Source: Paracoccus benzoatiresistens
Lineage (GTDB): Bacteria > Pseudomonadota > Alphaproteobacteria > Rhodobacterales > Rhodobacteraceae
Reading direction: 5' to 3'
NCBI RefSeq assembly: GCF_026913015.1
Contig: NZ_JAPTYD010000026.1
Location: 1 to 51,853 of the forward strand
DNA length: 51,853 nucleotides
Position 1 is the first letter of the stretch; every line of letters starts with the position of its first letter. Below are positions 1-8,630 of this stretch, in pieces. Below the pieces are notes generated by a model, which was given only the letters and a program-made list of their open reading frames with translations, was not told the origin of the DNA and did not search any database. The translations under genes and the position numbers were made by a program.

Positions 1-1
1 C

Positions 2-763
2 CTATGAATCACTCAAAACGTCGACCTTGAAGTCAGAGACTATCGGATCAGCAATAATCTGCCAAAGTAGTGCTAGGTCGTCGGGCGCGCGGCCCTCGCG
101 GATCGCCTGCATCCGGGCCGTGACCAGGCCGGTGATCAGGCCGCGGATCACCGCCGCGGTGCGGCGGGTGCGGCGCGAATGGGGGTGGGGCAGCCAGCGT
201 GGCCAGGGCAGCAGGGCCGCGAGGTTGACGACGGGCTGCGCGTCCTGATGCGCGCGGAAGGCCTGGAAGACCTGCGCCGAGATGTCATGTTCGATCGGCA
301 TCGAGAACAGCGCGCGAAAGATCACGTCGGCGGCGGCATGGCTGCATTCCGGCTCGATATCCTGTTCGCCGGGTCGCAGGCGGGCCACGGCGGCATCGGC
401 TGCGGCGAAGATGGCGGGCAGGCTGTCGTGCAGGCGCCCGCCCTCGAAGGCGGGGTCGATGATGCGGCGCTGCGCCGCCCACTGATCGCCATTCGTGACA
501 AAGACGGATTCGCCCAGCAGCGGCGCCAGACCGGCGCGCAGCCGGTCCGACTTGGGGAAATCGCCGGGACGCTCCTTCAGGATCAGGCGCACAAGGGCCG
601 GATCGTTGCAGACGAAGCTGTGGATCAGCGGGCTGCGAAACTCGGCCATCCAGGCGTGATACAGCCGCTGGGGCAGGGCAGACAGCAGGTCCCGGCGGAA
701 GGCGCGGGCAAAGCGCAGGACGCTGCCCCGGCCTTCCGTCGTGGCGGGACGGGGCGGGATCAT
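2..763 (-). pseudogene. cytochrome P450, N-terminal half only
   Basis: The frame reads as the first ~250 residues of a bacterial cytochrome P450: a proline-rich start, a C-helix-like WAAQRR segment and a DIIFRALF-type E-helix region (here DVIFRALF). The ATG at 763 overlaps the stop of the upstream hydrolase gene as ATGA, so the two form an operon. The I-helix, ExxR and haem-binding Cys are absent, because an in-frame TAG occurs at positions 2-4. The last ~75 bases are clearly AT-richer than the rest of the gene and no longer read like a P450. This suggests an insertion or rearrangement junction near position 76. The gene cannot encode a working P450 as seen. The substrate is unknown. Confidence 0.75.
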
Positions 764-1953
764 GGCAGCCCCGGCCCGGCCGGGGTGGCGATGCGACCGG
801 GCGAGGGGCGGCGCCCCCCGAAGCGGTCGTCCAGCCGCCGTGGTCCGGCGGTGATGGCGAAATAGTCGTAATCGCCCGGCTGGTCGAAGGCGCACAGATA
901 CTGCAGGTGCAGCCGGAACCAGCGCCAGCGCAGTTCGCGCTGCAGGCGCCGTGACAGGGTTTGCGTGAAGGCGGCCGAGATCACCAGCGGCCAGCGCTGG
1001 CCGGGCCGCGCGACCCCGGTGACGGCGACCGGGTCGCACAGGGCAAAGCTGCAGGCATCGCCGGGCGCGGTGACATCCAGCCAGAACAGGTCCGGCCGCT
1101 CGGACAGATAGGCAAGGTCAGCGCGCAGGCGCTGCGCGCGTGGCAGAAAGGCGGCCATCGGCACCACATGGCCCAAGGTCAGCAGCGCCAGGGCGGGACC
1201 ATGGGGCGCGACCGCGCCCCGGCGGAGGACATCGGCCAGCAGAGACACCGCCAAATACGCGCCCGAGGAATGGCCGACGACCAGGACCTCGTCGATATCC
1301 TCGGTCAGGGCATGGGCGACGCGGTCGGCGAACTGGGCCAGCCGGTCTTCCAGTTCGGGCGGATAGGCCCCCTGCAGGCTGGCGGTGAAGGCATAGTCAT
1401 GCATCAGGTAATGCGCGAACAGCCGGCGGTCCTGCCTTTCGGCAAGGGCCAGGGTGGCCCATGCTGCACCAAGGGCAAGGATCGCGGCCAGCCAGGACAG
1501 GCCTGTCAGGACCGCCACCGCCCATCCTGCCAGCATCGCGACCAGGATCGCGCCAAGCAGTTGCAGCAAGAGTACCGCAAAGGGATAAAGCGCCGCCAGA
1601 ACCGGCCCGCGCCGCAGCCGCATCAACCGCCGCAGCGCCCCCGAGCCGATATAGATCCAGGCTGTCCGAACCATCTGCGCATAGGTTGCAAGGATGCCCG
1701 TCTGCATCGAGGCCTGCACCATGTCGGCCCAGACCAGCACCTCGACCCGCGCATCGGCCTTTCCCTCGGGGAAATGCGCGCGGGTGCGCCAGCCGAAGCC
1801 GGTCGCCACGGCAGGCTTTTCCATGGTCAGATCGTAACCGCTGATTTCCGCCTGCTTCCGGGATTCGCGGCGATACAACTCTCGGTAGCGCCGGGGGGGC
1901 ATCGGATCGAAGCCGGGCAGATACAGAACCCGGCGGCGGAAGGGTGGCGTCAT
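760..1953 (-). CDS. membrane-associated alpha/beta hydrolase-like protein
   Basis: A 397-residue protein with a GHSSG nucleophile elbow (Ser ~229) typical of serine hydrolases. It begins with a strand followed by a glycine-rich turn (VLYLPGFDP), as in alpha/beta hydrolases. Two or three hydrophobic segments at about residues 118-173 lie between the first strand and the nucleophile, so the protein is probably anchored in the inner membrane. I chose the ATG at 1953; an in-frame TTG at 1989 would add 12 residues. It overlaps the downstream P450 by ATGA. The substrate cannot be told; lipase or esterase activity is an inference from the fold only. Confidence 0.7.
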   Translation of the reverse strand: MTPPFRRRVLYLPGFDPMPPRRYRELYRRESRKQAEISGYDLTMEKPAVATGFGWRTRAHFPEGKADARVEVLVWADMVQASMQTGILATYAQMVRTAWIYIGSGALRRLMRLRRGPVLAALYPFAVLLLQLLGAILVAMLAGWAVAVLTGLSWLAAILALGAAWATLALAERQDRRLFAHYLMHDYAFTASLQGAYPPELEDRLAQFADRVAHALTEDIDEVLVVGHSSGAYLAVSLLADVLRRGAVAPHGPALALLTLGHVVPMAAFLPRAQRLRADLAYLSERPDLFWLDVTAPGDACSFALCDPVAVTGVARPGQRWPLVISAAFTQTLSRRLQRELRWRWFRLHLQYLCAFDQPGDYDYFAITAGPRRLDDRFGGRRPSPGRIATPAGPGLP

Positions 1954-2011
1954 GGTGGTGTCCAGTGGTGCCGGGGCAGCATAGGACAACCCTTGCGTGT
2001 CGCAAGCTGAT

Positions 2012-2695
2012 TCAGCCCTGCCGCCAGCGCGCTTCCTGCGTCTGGATGGCCGCGATGCGGCGGGCCACGGGGGGGTGGGACAAAAGCCAGGCCGGGGCCG
2101 TGCCGCGGTTGCCCGTCAGCCGCTCCAGTTTCTGGAACAGCGAGATCTGCGGGCCGGTGCCCAGCCCCGCGCGGATCATCAGCGCGCTGGCAAAGCGGTC
2201 GGCCTCGAATTCATCCTCGCGCGACAGGCGGGCGGCGACGGCGGCGGCGACCAGCCCCGCGATCCACACGCCAAGGCCGGGGATGATGCGGCCCAGCACC
2301 CCGGCCAGCGCCATGCGGATGGCGTTCTGTCCCGCGAAGTCGATCATCCGCCGGCGCGCGTGGCCATGGGCGACATGGCCCAGCTCGTGGGCGATGACGC
2401 TGGCCAGTTCCTCGGGCGTGACCTCGCCTGCGTCCAGCTTGCGGATGAAGCCGCGGGTCAGGAAGATGCGCCCGTCGGGGGCCGCAAGGCCGTTGACCGG
2501 CTCGACCTCGTAGACATGGGCGCGGACCGCGGGCAGGTCCATCGCCCGGCCCAGCCGTTCCAGCATGGGCGTCAGGCGGGGATGGGTCAGGGGTGTCGAT
2601 CGCTGGTTCAATTCCTGCTTCAGCCGCCACAGGGAAAAGAACCACACGGCGGCGATGTAAAGGATCAGCAGGATGATCGGCGTGAACTTCAGCAT
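2012..2695 (-). CDS. M48-family zinc metalloprotease
   Basis: A 227-residue protein. An N-terminal hydrophobic helix (residues 5-22) anchors it in the membrane. The zinc motif HELGH is at 103-107 and the third ligand is in ExxAD at 162-166, the hallmark of peptidase family M48 (HtpX/Oma1/BepA type). A second hydrophobic stretch lies around 128-156. It is short compared with BepA and lacks TPR repeats. By family analogy it degrades misfolded or damaged envelope or membrane proteins. Five bases separate it from the downstream end of the DedA gene, so it is probably the last gene of a DedA/VWA transcript. Confidence 0.85.
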   Translation of the reverse strand: MLKFTPIILLILYIAAVWFFSLWRLKQELNQRSTPLTHPRLTPMLERLGRAMDLPAVRAHVYEVEPVNGLAAPDGRIFLTRGFIRKLDAGEVTPEELASVIAHELGHVAHGHARRRMIDFAGQNAIRMALAGVLGRIIPGLGVWIAGLVAAAVAARLSREDEFEADRFASALMIRAGLGTGPQISLFQKLERLTGNRGTAPAWLLSHPPVARRIAAIQTQEARWRQG

Positions 2696-2700
2696 GATCC

Positions 2701-3288
2701 CTATATGGTCAGGCCGTGCCGCCTGCGCCAGATCCTCCGCAGGACCAGAAGCACCACCGTCAGCCCCGCACCAACCGCCAGCGCCTTGAGCGCGGCGCCC
2801 TCGGTGTGGCGAAAGCCGCGGGCCAGCAGATGCCCGGCAAGCAGGTGGATCGCGGCCCACAGGCCTTCGCCCGGCAGGGTCGCCAATGCGAAGCGGTGCA
2901 GCGGCATCCCCGCCGCACCCGCGACATAGTTGGTGGCCGGGCCCAACGGCGTGACCAGCCAGCGCGACAGGAATACAGCCATTGTCCCGCGCCGGACGAT
3001 CAGCTCCTGCGCCTTGGCAAACAGGGCGGCGCGGCGGCTGCCGGGGCGGTTCAGCCAGGGCCCGATCCGCCGCGCCAGGGCGAAGGCCGCAAGATCGCCC
3101 GCCGTCGCGCCCAAGGTGGCCCCCGCCGCCAGTTCGGGCAGCCACAGATGCCCGGTTCCCGACAGCGCCCCCGCCGTCAAAAGCAGCGGCGAGGTCGGCA
3201 GCGGCACCATCATGCAGGACAGAAAGGCCGAAACCGCCACCAGCCACGGTCCCCAGTGGGGCAGCAGCGCGGCCAGATCGTGCATCAT
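2701..3288 (-). CDS. DedA-family membrane protein
   Basis: A 195-residue polytopic membrane protein with the DedA/SNARE-associated signature: an early Pro-rich re-entrant loop (CMMVPLPTSP) and a later conserved R-W-(x)-TP-L-GP region (SRWLVTPLGPATN). DedA proteins act in undecaprenyl-phosphate or phospholipid flipping and envelope homeostasis. The first of two adjacent ATG codons (3288) overlaps the stop of the VWA gene as ATGA, so translation is coupled. The second ATG (3285) is equally possible. The protein ends with a basic tail (RRIWRRRHG). Confidence 0.8.
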   Translation of the reverse strand: MMHDLAALLPHWGPWLVAVSAFLSCMMVPLPTSPLLLTAGALSGTGHLWLPELAAGATLGATAGDLAAFALARRIGPWLNRPGSRRAALFAKAQELIVRRGTMAVFLSRWLVTPLGPATNYVAGAAGMPLHRFALATLPGEGLWAAIHLLAGHLLARGFRHTEGAALKALAVGAGLTVVLLVLRRIWRRRHGLTI

Positions 3289-4466
3289 CCAAGGATCCGC
3301 ATCGCTTGCGTCAACCCGTCCAGGGTCAGGGGCATCATGCGGCTTTCGAAGATTTTGCCGATCATGGCGATGGATTGCGTGTAGCCCCAATGCGCCTGCG
3401 GGACGGGGTTCAGCCAGATGTGGTCGGGCCAGGTCTCGGCCGCGCGGCGCAGCCAGACCTCGCCCGCTTCCGGGTTCCAGTGTTCGTTGGCCCCGCCGGG
3501 CACCGCGATCTCGTAGGGCGACATCGACGCATCGCCCACGAAGATGCACTTGTAGTCGCGGCCAAAGCGGTGAAGCACGTCCCAGGTGGGGGTCTGCTGG
3601 GTCCAGCGGCGGCGGTTGTCCGTCCACACGCCTTCGTAAAGGCAGTTGTGGAAGTAGAAATGCTCCATGTGCTTGAACTCGGCGCGGGCGGCCGAGAACA
3701 GCTCGTCCACGACGCGGATATGATCGTCCATCGACCCGCCCACGTCCAGGAACAGCAGCACCTTGACCGCGTTGCGACGTTCCGGCCGGGTCTGCACGTC
3801 GATATAGCCGTGATCGGCGGTGGCGCGGATCGTGGCGGGCAGGTCCAGTTCGTCCGCCGCGCCGTGCCGCGCCCATTGCCGCAAGCGCTTCAGCGCGACC
3901 TTGATGTTGCGGGTGCCCAGTTCCACCCCGTCGTCGAAGTCGCGGAATTCGCGCTTGTCCCAGACCTTGACCGCGCGGCGGTGGCGGGATTCGTCCTGGC
4001 CGATGCGCACCCCTTCGGGGTTGTAGCCATGGGCGCCGAAGGGCGAAGTTCCGCCCGTGCCGATCCACTTGGCTCCGCCCTGGTGGCGCCCCTGCTGTTC
4101 GGCCAACCTTTCGCGCAGCTTCCGCATCAGCTCCTCGAAGCTGCCGCTGCCCTGGATCCGGGCCTTTTCCTCGTCCGTCAGCAGCTTCTCGGCCAGCTTT
4201 TCCAGCCATTCGCGGGGGATCGCCCGTTCGGTCACAAGCGCCTCGACCGGGATCGTTTCCAGGCCCGAAAATGCCTCGGCAAAGGCGCGGTCGAAGCGGT
4301 CGATATGGCGTTCGTCCTTGACCAGCGCCAGCCGGGCCAGGTGGTAGAAGCCGTCCACCGTCCAGCCCGCTACCCCGGCCTGCATCCCCGCCATCAGGTC
4401 CAGCCATTCCCGCAGCGAGACCGGAACTCCTTGCCGGCGCAGGCTGTCGAGGAACGGGATGAACAT
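3285..4466 (-). CDS. VWA domain-containing protein (CoxE-like family)
   Basis: A 393-residue cytosolic protein. The C-terminal half is a von Willebrand factor A domain with a MIDAS-type DxGxS motif (LFLDVGGSMDDH, near residue 230) preceded by a basic linker. The N-terminal half is the helical region found in this widespread proteobacterial family (COG3552/COG3825 type). Relatives often act with MoxR-type AAA ATPases to mature metalloenzymes, but no MoxR gene is beside it here. Its ATG overlaps the stop of the small upstream membrane-protein gene by one base, and its stop overlaps the DedA start. Confidence 0.75.
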   Translation of the reverse strand: MFIPFLDSLRRQGVPVSLREWLDLMAGMQAGVAGWTVDGFYHLARLALVKDERHIDRFDRAFAEAFSGLETIPVEALVTERAIPREWLEKLAEKLLTDEEKARIQGSGSFEELMRKLRERLAEQQGRHQGGAKWIGTGGTSPFGAHGYNPEGVRIGQDESRHRRAVKVWDKREFRDFDDGVELGTRNIKVALKRLRQWARHGAADELDLPATIRATADHGYIDVQTRPERRNAVKVLLFLDVGGSMDDHIRVVDELFSAARAEFKHMEHFYFHNCLYEGVWTDNRRRWTQQTPTWDVLHRFGRDYKCIFVGDASMSPYEIAVPGGANEHWNPEAGEVWLRRAAETWPDHIWLNPVPQAHWGYTQSIAMIGKIFESRMMPLTLDGLTQAMRILG

Positions 4467-4630
4467 CAGATCATCCGATCAACAATGACGGTCGCGAACA
4501 GTCCCAGCACGGCGAAAGCCATGGCGAAGGCTGCCGCGTATTGCGCGCGGTCGCGCGGCGCACCGCCCAGCTGAACGGCCCGGCGCCAGCCAAGGAAGGC
4601 CCCGATGATGGCGGCGGCGATGACGATCAT
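4466..4630 (-). CDS. small two-helix membrane protein
   Basis: A 54-residue protein that is almost entirely two hydrophobic segments (residues 2-14 and 32-50) joined by a short basic loop (RRAVQLGGAPRDRAQ). It is a probable small inner-membrane protein of unknown function. Its TGA overlaps the ATG of the VWA gene by one base (TGATG), so it belongs to the VWA-DedA-M48 transcription unit. The ATG at 4630 was chosen because longer upstream frames run into the 3' end region of the glycosidase and show no protein-like composition. Confidence 0.6.
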   Translation of the reverse strand: MIVIAAAIIGAFLGWRRAVQLGGAPRDRAQYAAAFAMAFAVLGLFATVIVDRMI

Positions 4631-4697
4631 GGTGGCCCCTTGGCATTTCCCCTGGGCCTTCAGATAGCGGCTGGATCCCCGGGACGCAACCAAGGCG

Positions 4698-6011
4698 CTA
4701 TTCCCGCAGCATTGCGCGAAACGCGTGCCAGCTGGCCTTGGGCGTGCGCGCCATCGTCTGGTAATCGACATGGACCAGCCCGAAGCGCGGACCATAGCCC
4801 CACCCCCATTCGAAGTTGTCCAGCAGCGACCAGTAGAAGAAGCCGCGCAGGTTCACGCCCTCGTCCATGGCCTCCCTAGCCGCGCGCAGGTGATCGCCGA
4901 TAAAGGCGATGCGGCGCGGGTCGGCGGTGATGTCGGGGCCCGCGGCCTCGGACATGCCGTTTTCGGTGACAAGGATCGGCAGGCTGCCCACGTGATCGCG
5001 GGCAAGGCGGGTCAGGAACTCGGTCAGGCCCTCGGGCCGGATTTCCCAGCCCATCTGCGTCTTGGGCAAGGGACCGTCCACGGCGTCTCCCTGCGGCCAG
5101 AGGCCCGCGCCCGCCGCATAAAGGCGGCGGGTGTAGTAGTTGACGCCCAGCCAGTCGATCGGCTGCGCGATCCCCTCCATGTCGGCCTGCCAGCCTTGGG
5201 GCAGATGCGGCTCCAGCCCGTCCAGCGCCGCTTGCGGATAGCCCTGGCCCATCACGGCACGGATGAACCACTGGTTATAGATCGCGTCCTGCAGCTTCGC
5301 CGCTTGGATGGCCCCGGGGCTGTCGTTGGCGGGATGGGCGGTCTCGAAGTTCAGGACGATGCCGAGGTTCCTTGCGCCGTCCCCTCGCAGCGCCTGGATG
5401 GCGGTGCCATGGGCCAGCAGGACATGGTGCATGGCACGGGCAGCGGCGCGGATGTCGCGCAGGCCGGGGGCGTGATGGCCCAGGAAATGCGACAGCCAGG
5501 CGATGCACCAGGGTTCGTTCAGCGTGGCCGTGCTGGCCACCCGGTCGCCGATTCTGCGATGGATCGCCGTGCAGTAATCGGCAAAGTGCCCGGCGATGTC
5601 GCGGTTCTGCCAGCCGCCCAGGTCGGACAGCGCGGCAGGCAGTTCCCAGTGATAGCAGGTCAGGTGGGGTGCCGGACCACGCTCCAGCACCCCGTCCACC
5701 AGCCGGTCATAGAAGTCCAGCGCCTGCGGGTTCACCGTCACGCCGTCGGGCATGACCCGCGCCCAGGAGGTCGAGAAGCGATAGGCCGAAAAGCCCCCGT
5801 CCCGGATCAGGTCCAGATCCTGGGGCCACAGGTGGTAATGGTCGCAGGCCAGGCTGCCGTTGCCGTTGTCCGCGATGTTGCCCGGCGTGGCGGCAAAGGT
5901 ATCCCAATGCGATGGACCGGCCTCGCCATGGCTGGATCCCTCGATCTGATAGGCCGAGGTCGCGACGCCGAAGGTGAAATCCGGGGGGAAGGTCTTGCGG
6001 TCCGGCAGCAT
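4698..6011 (-). CDS. family 1 glycoside hydrolase (beta-glucosidase type)
   Basis: A 437-residue GH1 enzyme. The family N-terminal signature FTFGVATSAYQIEG is present. The acid/base is in TLNEPW (Glu ~166), the nucleophile is in VTENG (Glu ~350), and the C-terminal FYWSLLDNFEWGWGY aglycone-site motif is intact. There is no signal peptide, so it acts in the cytosol on imported beta-glycosides; the exact sugar cannot be read from sequence. The ATG at 6011 has a GGAG seven bases upstream, and a TTG at 6026 is less likely. It follows sitD by 24 bases on the same strand and may be cotranscribed with the metal importer, though no functional link is evident. Confidence 0.9.
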   Translation of the reverse strand: MLPDRKTFPPDFTFGVATSAYQIEGSSHGEAGPSHWDTFAATPGNIADNGNGSLACDHYHLWPQDLDLIRDGGFSAYRFSTSWARVMPDGVTVNPQALDFYDRLVDGVLERGPAPHLTCYHWELPAALSDLGGWQNRDIAGHFADYCTAIHRRIGDRVASTATLNEPWCIAWLSHFLGHHAPGLRDIRAAARAMHHVLLAHGTAIQALRGDGARNLGIVLNFETAHPANDSPGAIQAAKLQDAIYNQWFIRAVMGQGYPQAALDGLEPHLPQGWQADMEGIAQPIDWLGVNYYTRRLYAAGAGLWPQGDAVDGPLPKTQMGWEIRPEGLTEFLTRLARDHVGSLPILVTENGMSEAAGPDITADPRRIAFIGDHLRAAREAMDEGVNLRGFFYWSLLDNFEWGWGYGPRFGLVHVDYQTMARTPKASWHAFRAMLRE

Positions 6012-6035
6012 CGCGTTCTCCGTCAAGGTGCGGCG

Positions 6036-6863
6036 TCAGGTTGCGGCGGTGCGGCCTCCGGTCGCCTGCCGCCAGAAGAAGACCAGCGCGAACAGCACGG
6101 TCATCACGACGACGATAGTGGGCGCGGGCGCGCTGTCCAGCCAGAAGCTGATCCAGATGCCCGCAAGGCCGGAGCCCGTGGCGACGGCAACGGCCAGCGC
6201 CAGCATTGCCTGCAGGCGGCGGGTCACCAGGAAGGCGATGGCCCCGGGCGCGATCAGCAGGGAGACCGACAGGATGATTCCCACGGCCGACAGCATCGCC
6301 ACCACCACGGCCGAGATCATCGCCAGCATCCCGTAGTGCAGCCAGGCGATCGGCAGTCCCGCCACACGCGCTTGCACCGGGTCGAAGACCAGCAGCGCGA
6401 AGTCGCGCCATTTCAGGACCAGCACCAGCCCCACCACGGCCGAGATCGACCCGGCCGAGACGAAGTCGTCGCGTCCCACGCCCAGGATGTTGCCGAACAG
6501 GATATGGTCCAGATGCACGTCGGTCGGGAACTGCGTGTAGATCACGAGCCCCAGGCCGAACATGCCCGACATGACGACGCCCAGCGTGGTATCCGGCTTC
6601 ACCCGGCTGTTGGCGTCCAGCCAGCCCGCGGATAGGGCGCAGATCATGCCCGCGACGAAAGCTCCGATCAGCAGCGGGATGCCTGCCAGATAGGCCAGCA
6701 CGATCCCCGGCAGCACGGCATGGCTGATGCCGTCGCCCATCAGCGCCCAGCCCCGCAGCACGAGGAAGCAACTGAGCAGGGCGGCGGGAATGGCGACGAT
6801 GACGGTGATCAGCATCGCCTCGACCATGAAGGGGAAGGCGAAGGGCGCGGTCAGCCAGTTCAT
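6036..6863 (-). CDS. sitD: Mn/Fe ABC transporter permease SitD
   Basis: A 275-residue polytopic permease of the ABC-3 (zinc/manganese/iron) family with about eight membrane helices. It has the conserved GDGISHAVLPG stretch near residue 45 and the SLLIAPGAIAFL segment near the C-terminus. It pairs with SitC to form the membrane channel. The ATG at 6863 overlaps the stop of sitC by four bases. Order and overlap with sitA-sitB-sitC leave little doubt that it is part of one importer; the preferred metal (Mn versus Fe) is inferred from the Mur-like neighbour. Confidence 0.88.
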   Translation of the reverse strand: MNWLTAPFAFPFMVEAMLITVIVAIPAALLSCFLVLRGWALMGDGISHAVLPGIVLAYLAGIPLLIGAFVAGMICALSAGWLDANSRVKPDTTLGVVMSGMFGLGLVIYTQFPTDVHLDHILFGNILGVGRDDFVSAGSISAVVGLVLVLKWRDFALLVFDPVQARVAGLPIAWLHYGMLAMISAVVVAMLSAVGIILSVSLLIAPGAIAFLVTRRLQAMLALAVAVATGSGLAGIWISFWLDSAPAPTIVVVMTVLFALVFFWRQATGGRTAAT

Positions 6864-7711
6864 TGCACGGCCCTGCGAATGCGGCGGCGGCTGGCCAGCA
6901 GGCCGTGCGTCGGCGCGAAGATGAAGGCCAGCAGGAAGATCAGCGTCTGCAGGACCACGATGATGCCTCCGGTCGCGCCATCCAGGAAGAAGCTGACATA
7001 GGCCCCGATGGCCGAGGTCAGCGTGCCGATCGCAACCGACAGCGCGATCAGCCGCGGAAAGCGGTCGGTCAGCAGATAGGCGGTGGCGCCGGGCGTCACC
7101 ACCATGGCGATGACCAGGAAGGCGCCCACCGTCTGCATGGCGGCGACGGTCGAGGCCGCCAGCAGCGTGAAGAACAGAACCCGCAGCCGTCCGGGGCGCA
7201 GGCCGATGGTGCGCGCATGGCTTTCGTCGAAGAAGACCACCATCAGATCGCGCCATTTCGCCAGCAGGATCACCAGCGAGACGCCTCCGATGATCGCCAG
7301 TTGCAGCGTGTCGGCGGGAGAGATCGCCAGGATGTTGCCCATGGTGATCACCTGCAGATCCACCGAAACCGGATTGAGCGAGATCATGAAAAGCCCGATC
7401 CCGAAGAAGCCGGTGAAGATCAGGCCGATGATCGCGTCCTCCTTCAGCCCGGTGCGGCTGTTCAGGAACAGCATGGTCAGCGCGGCCAGCCCGCCCGACA
7501 GGAAGGCGCCAAGCGCAAAGGGCAGGCCCAGCATGTAGGCGCCGGCGACTCCGGGAACGATGGAGTGGGACAGGGCATCGCCGATCAGGCTCCAGCCCTT
7601 CAGCATCAGATAGGCGGACAGGAAGGCGCAGACCCCGCCGACGAGGGCCGACACCCAGATGGCGTTCGCCATGTAGCCGTAGGTGAAAGGGGTCAGCAGG
7701 GTTTCCAGCAT
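6860..7711 (-). CDS. sitC: Mn/Fe ABC transporter permease SitC
   Basis: A 283-residue ABC-3 family permease, paralogous to SitD. It carries GDALSHSIVPG near residue 45 and VVTPGATAYLLT in the C-terminal half. The ATG at 7711 was preferred to an in-frame TTG at 7723, which would start inside the hairpin repeat that separates it from sitB. That hairpin (7724-7744) lies in the transcript between sitB and sitC and may tune the relative expression of the two halves of the operon. Confidence 0.87.
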   Translation of the reverse strand: MLETLLTPFTYGYMANAIWVSALVGGVCAFLSAYLMLKGWSLIGDALSHSIVPGVAGAYMLGLPFALGAFLSGGLAALTMLFLNSRTGLKEDAIIGLIFTGFFGIGLFMISLNPVSVDLQVITMGNILAISPADTLQLAIIGGVSLVILLAKWRDLMVVFFDESHARTIGLRPGRLRVLFFTLLAASTVAAMQTVGAFLVIAMVVTPGATAYLLTDRFPRLIALSVAIGTLTSAIGAYVSFFLDGATGGIIVVLQTLIFLLAFIFAPTHGLLASRRRIRRAVQ

Positions 7712-7723
7712 CAGGCGTTGCAA

Positions 7724-7768
7724 GCGGGGGTTTCACACCCCCGCACCCCCGTGGGATATTTGAGTGAA
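7724..7768 (-). repeat. Rhodobacteraceae-type palindromic repeat, copy 1
   Basis: A perfect 8-bp stem (7724-7731 with 7737-7744) around a 5-base loop sits between sitB and sitC. Read on the minus strand it is preceded by TTCACT, AATATC and CGGGGGT blocks. The same ordered blocks precede the hairpin at 22639-22659, so the two are copies of one dispersed element. It may act as a leaky terminator or an mRNA-stability element inside the sit operon. Confidence 0.7.
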
Positions 7769-7781
7769 GAAGAAGGCGCTG

Positions 7782-8630
7782 TCATTCGGGATCCCTGGTC
7801 CGGGCGCGGTGGTCGTAGAAGACAAGCGGGCGTTCGTCGTCGGTAAAGACATCGACGCTGCGCTGGTCGGCGTCGTCGTGCAGCGCGGCGCCACCCAGCA
7901 CGAAATGGCGCAGGACGCCGCCGAAGGCGCGTTTCAGGTTTTCGGGCGTGAAGGTCGTCCCGGTCGGCCCGCTTGCCAGGACCGTGCCCTTCACCATCAC
8001 CACCCGGTCGCAATATTCGGGGACCGAGCCCAGGTCGTGGGTCGAGACCAGCATCACCCGGCCTTCGTCCCGCATGGCCTTGAGCAGGGCGATGATCGCC
8101 TCCTCGGTCTTCACATCGACGCCGGTAAAGGGTTCGTCCAGCAGGATCACCCGCGCGTCCTGGGCAATGGCGCGGGCCAGGAAGACGCGTTTCTTCTGCC
8201 CGCCCGACAGCTCTCCGATCTGGCGATGGCGGAAGTCGGCCATGCCGACGCGCGCCAGCGCAGTGTCCACTGCCTGGCGGTCCTGGGGGCGGGGGCGGCG
8301 AAAGAAGCCCATGTGGCCATAGCGGCCCATCATCACCACATCCTGGACCAGGACGGGGAAGGACCAGTCCACCTCCTCGGCCTGGGGGACATAGGCCACG
8401 AGGTTCCTTGCCAGGGCCTGTTCGACGGTGCCGCCCATGATGCCGACCTGCCCGGCGGCATGGGGCAGCAGGCCCATCAGGGCCTTGAACAGCGTCGATT
8501 TCCCGGCGCCGTTGACGCCTACCAGGGCCGTGACCGAGCCTTGGGGAACCGTGAAGCTGGCGTCCCGCAGGGCGGTGACGCCATTACGATAGGCGACGGT
8601 CAGGTTCTTGACGTCGATCCCGTCGCTCAT
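7782..8630 (-). CDS. sitB: Mn/Fe ABC transporter ATP-binding protein SitB
   Basis: A 282-residue ABC ATPase. Walker A is GVNGAGKST (38-46), the signature is LSGGQKKR, and Walker B is ARVILLDEPFTGVD, followed by the switch histidine in STHD. It energises SitC/SitD. The last ~35 residues are a polar, acidic tail beyond the usual domain end (DDADQRSVDVFTDDERP). Its ATG at 8630 overlaps the sitA stop as ATGA. Confidence 0.9.
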   Translation of the reverse strand: MSDGIDVKNLTVAYRNGVTALRDASFTVPQGSVTALVGVNGAGKSTLFKALMGLLPHAAGQVGIMGGTVEQALARNLVAYVPQAEEVDWSFPVLVQDVVMMGRYGHMGFFRRPRPQDRQAVDTALARVGMADFRHRQIGELSGGQKKRVFLARAIAQDARVILLDEPFTGVDVKTEEAIIALLKAMRDEGRVMLVSTHDLGSVPEYCDRVVMVKGTVLASGPTGTTFTPENLKRAFGGVLRHFVLGGAALHDDADQRSVDVFTDDERPLVFYDHRARTRDPE

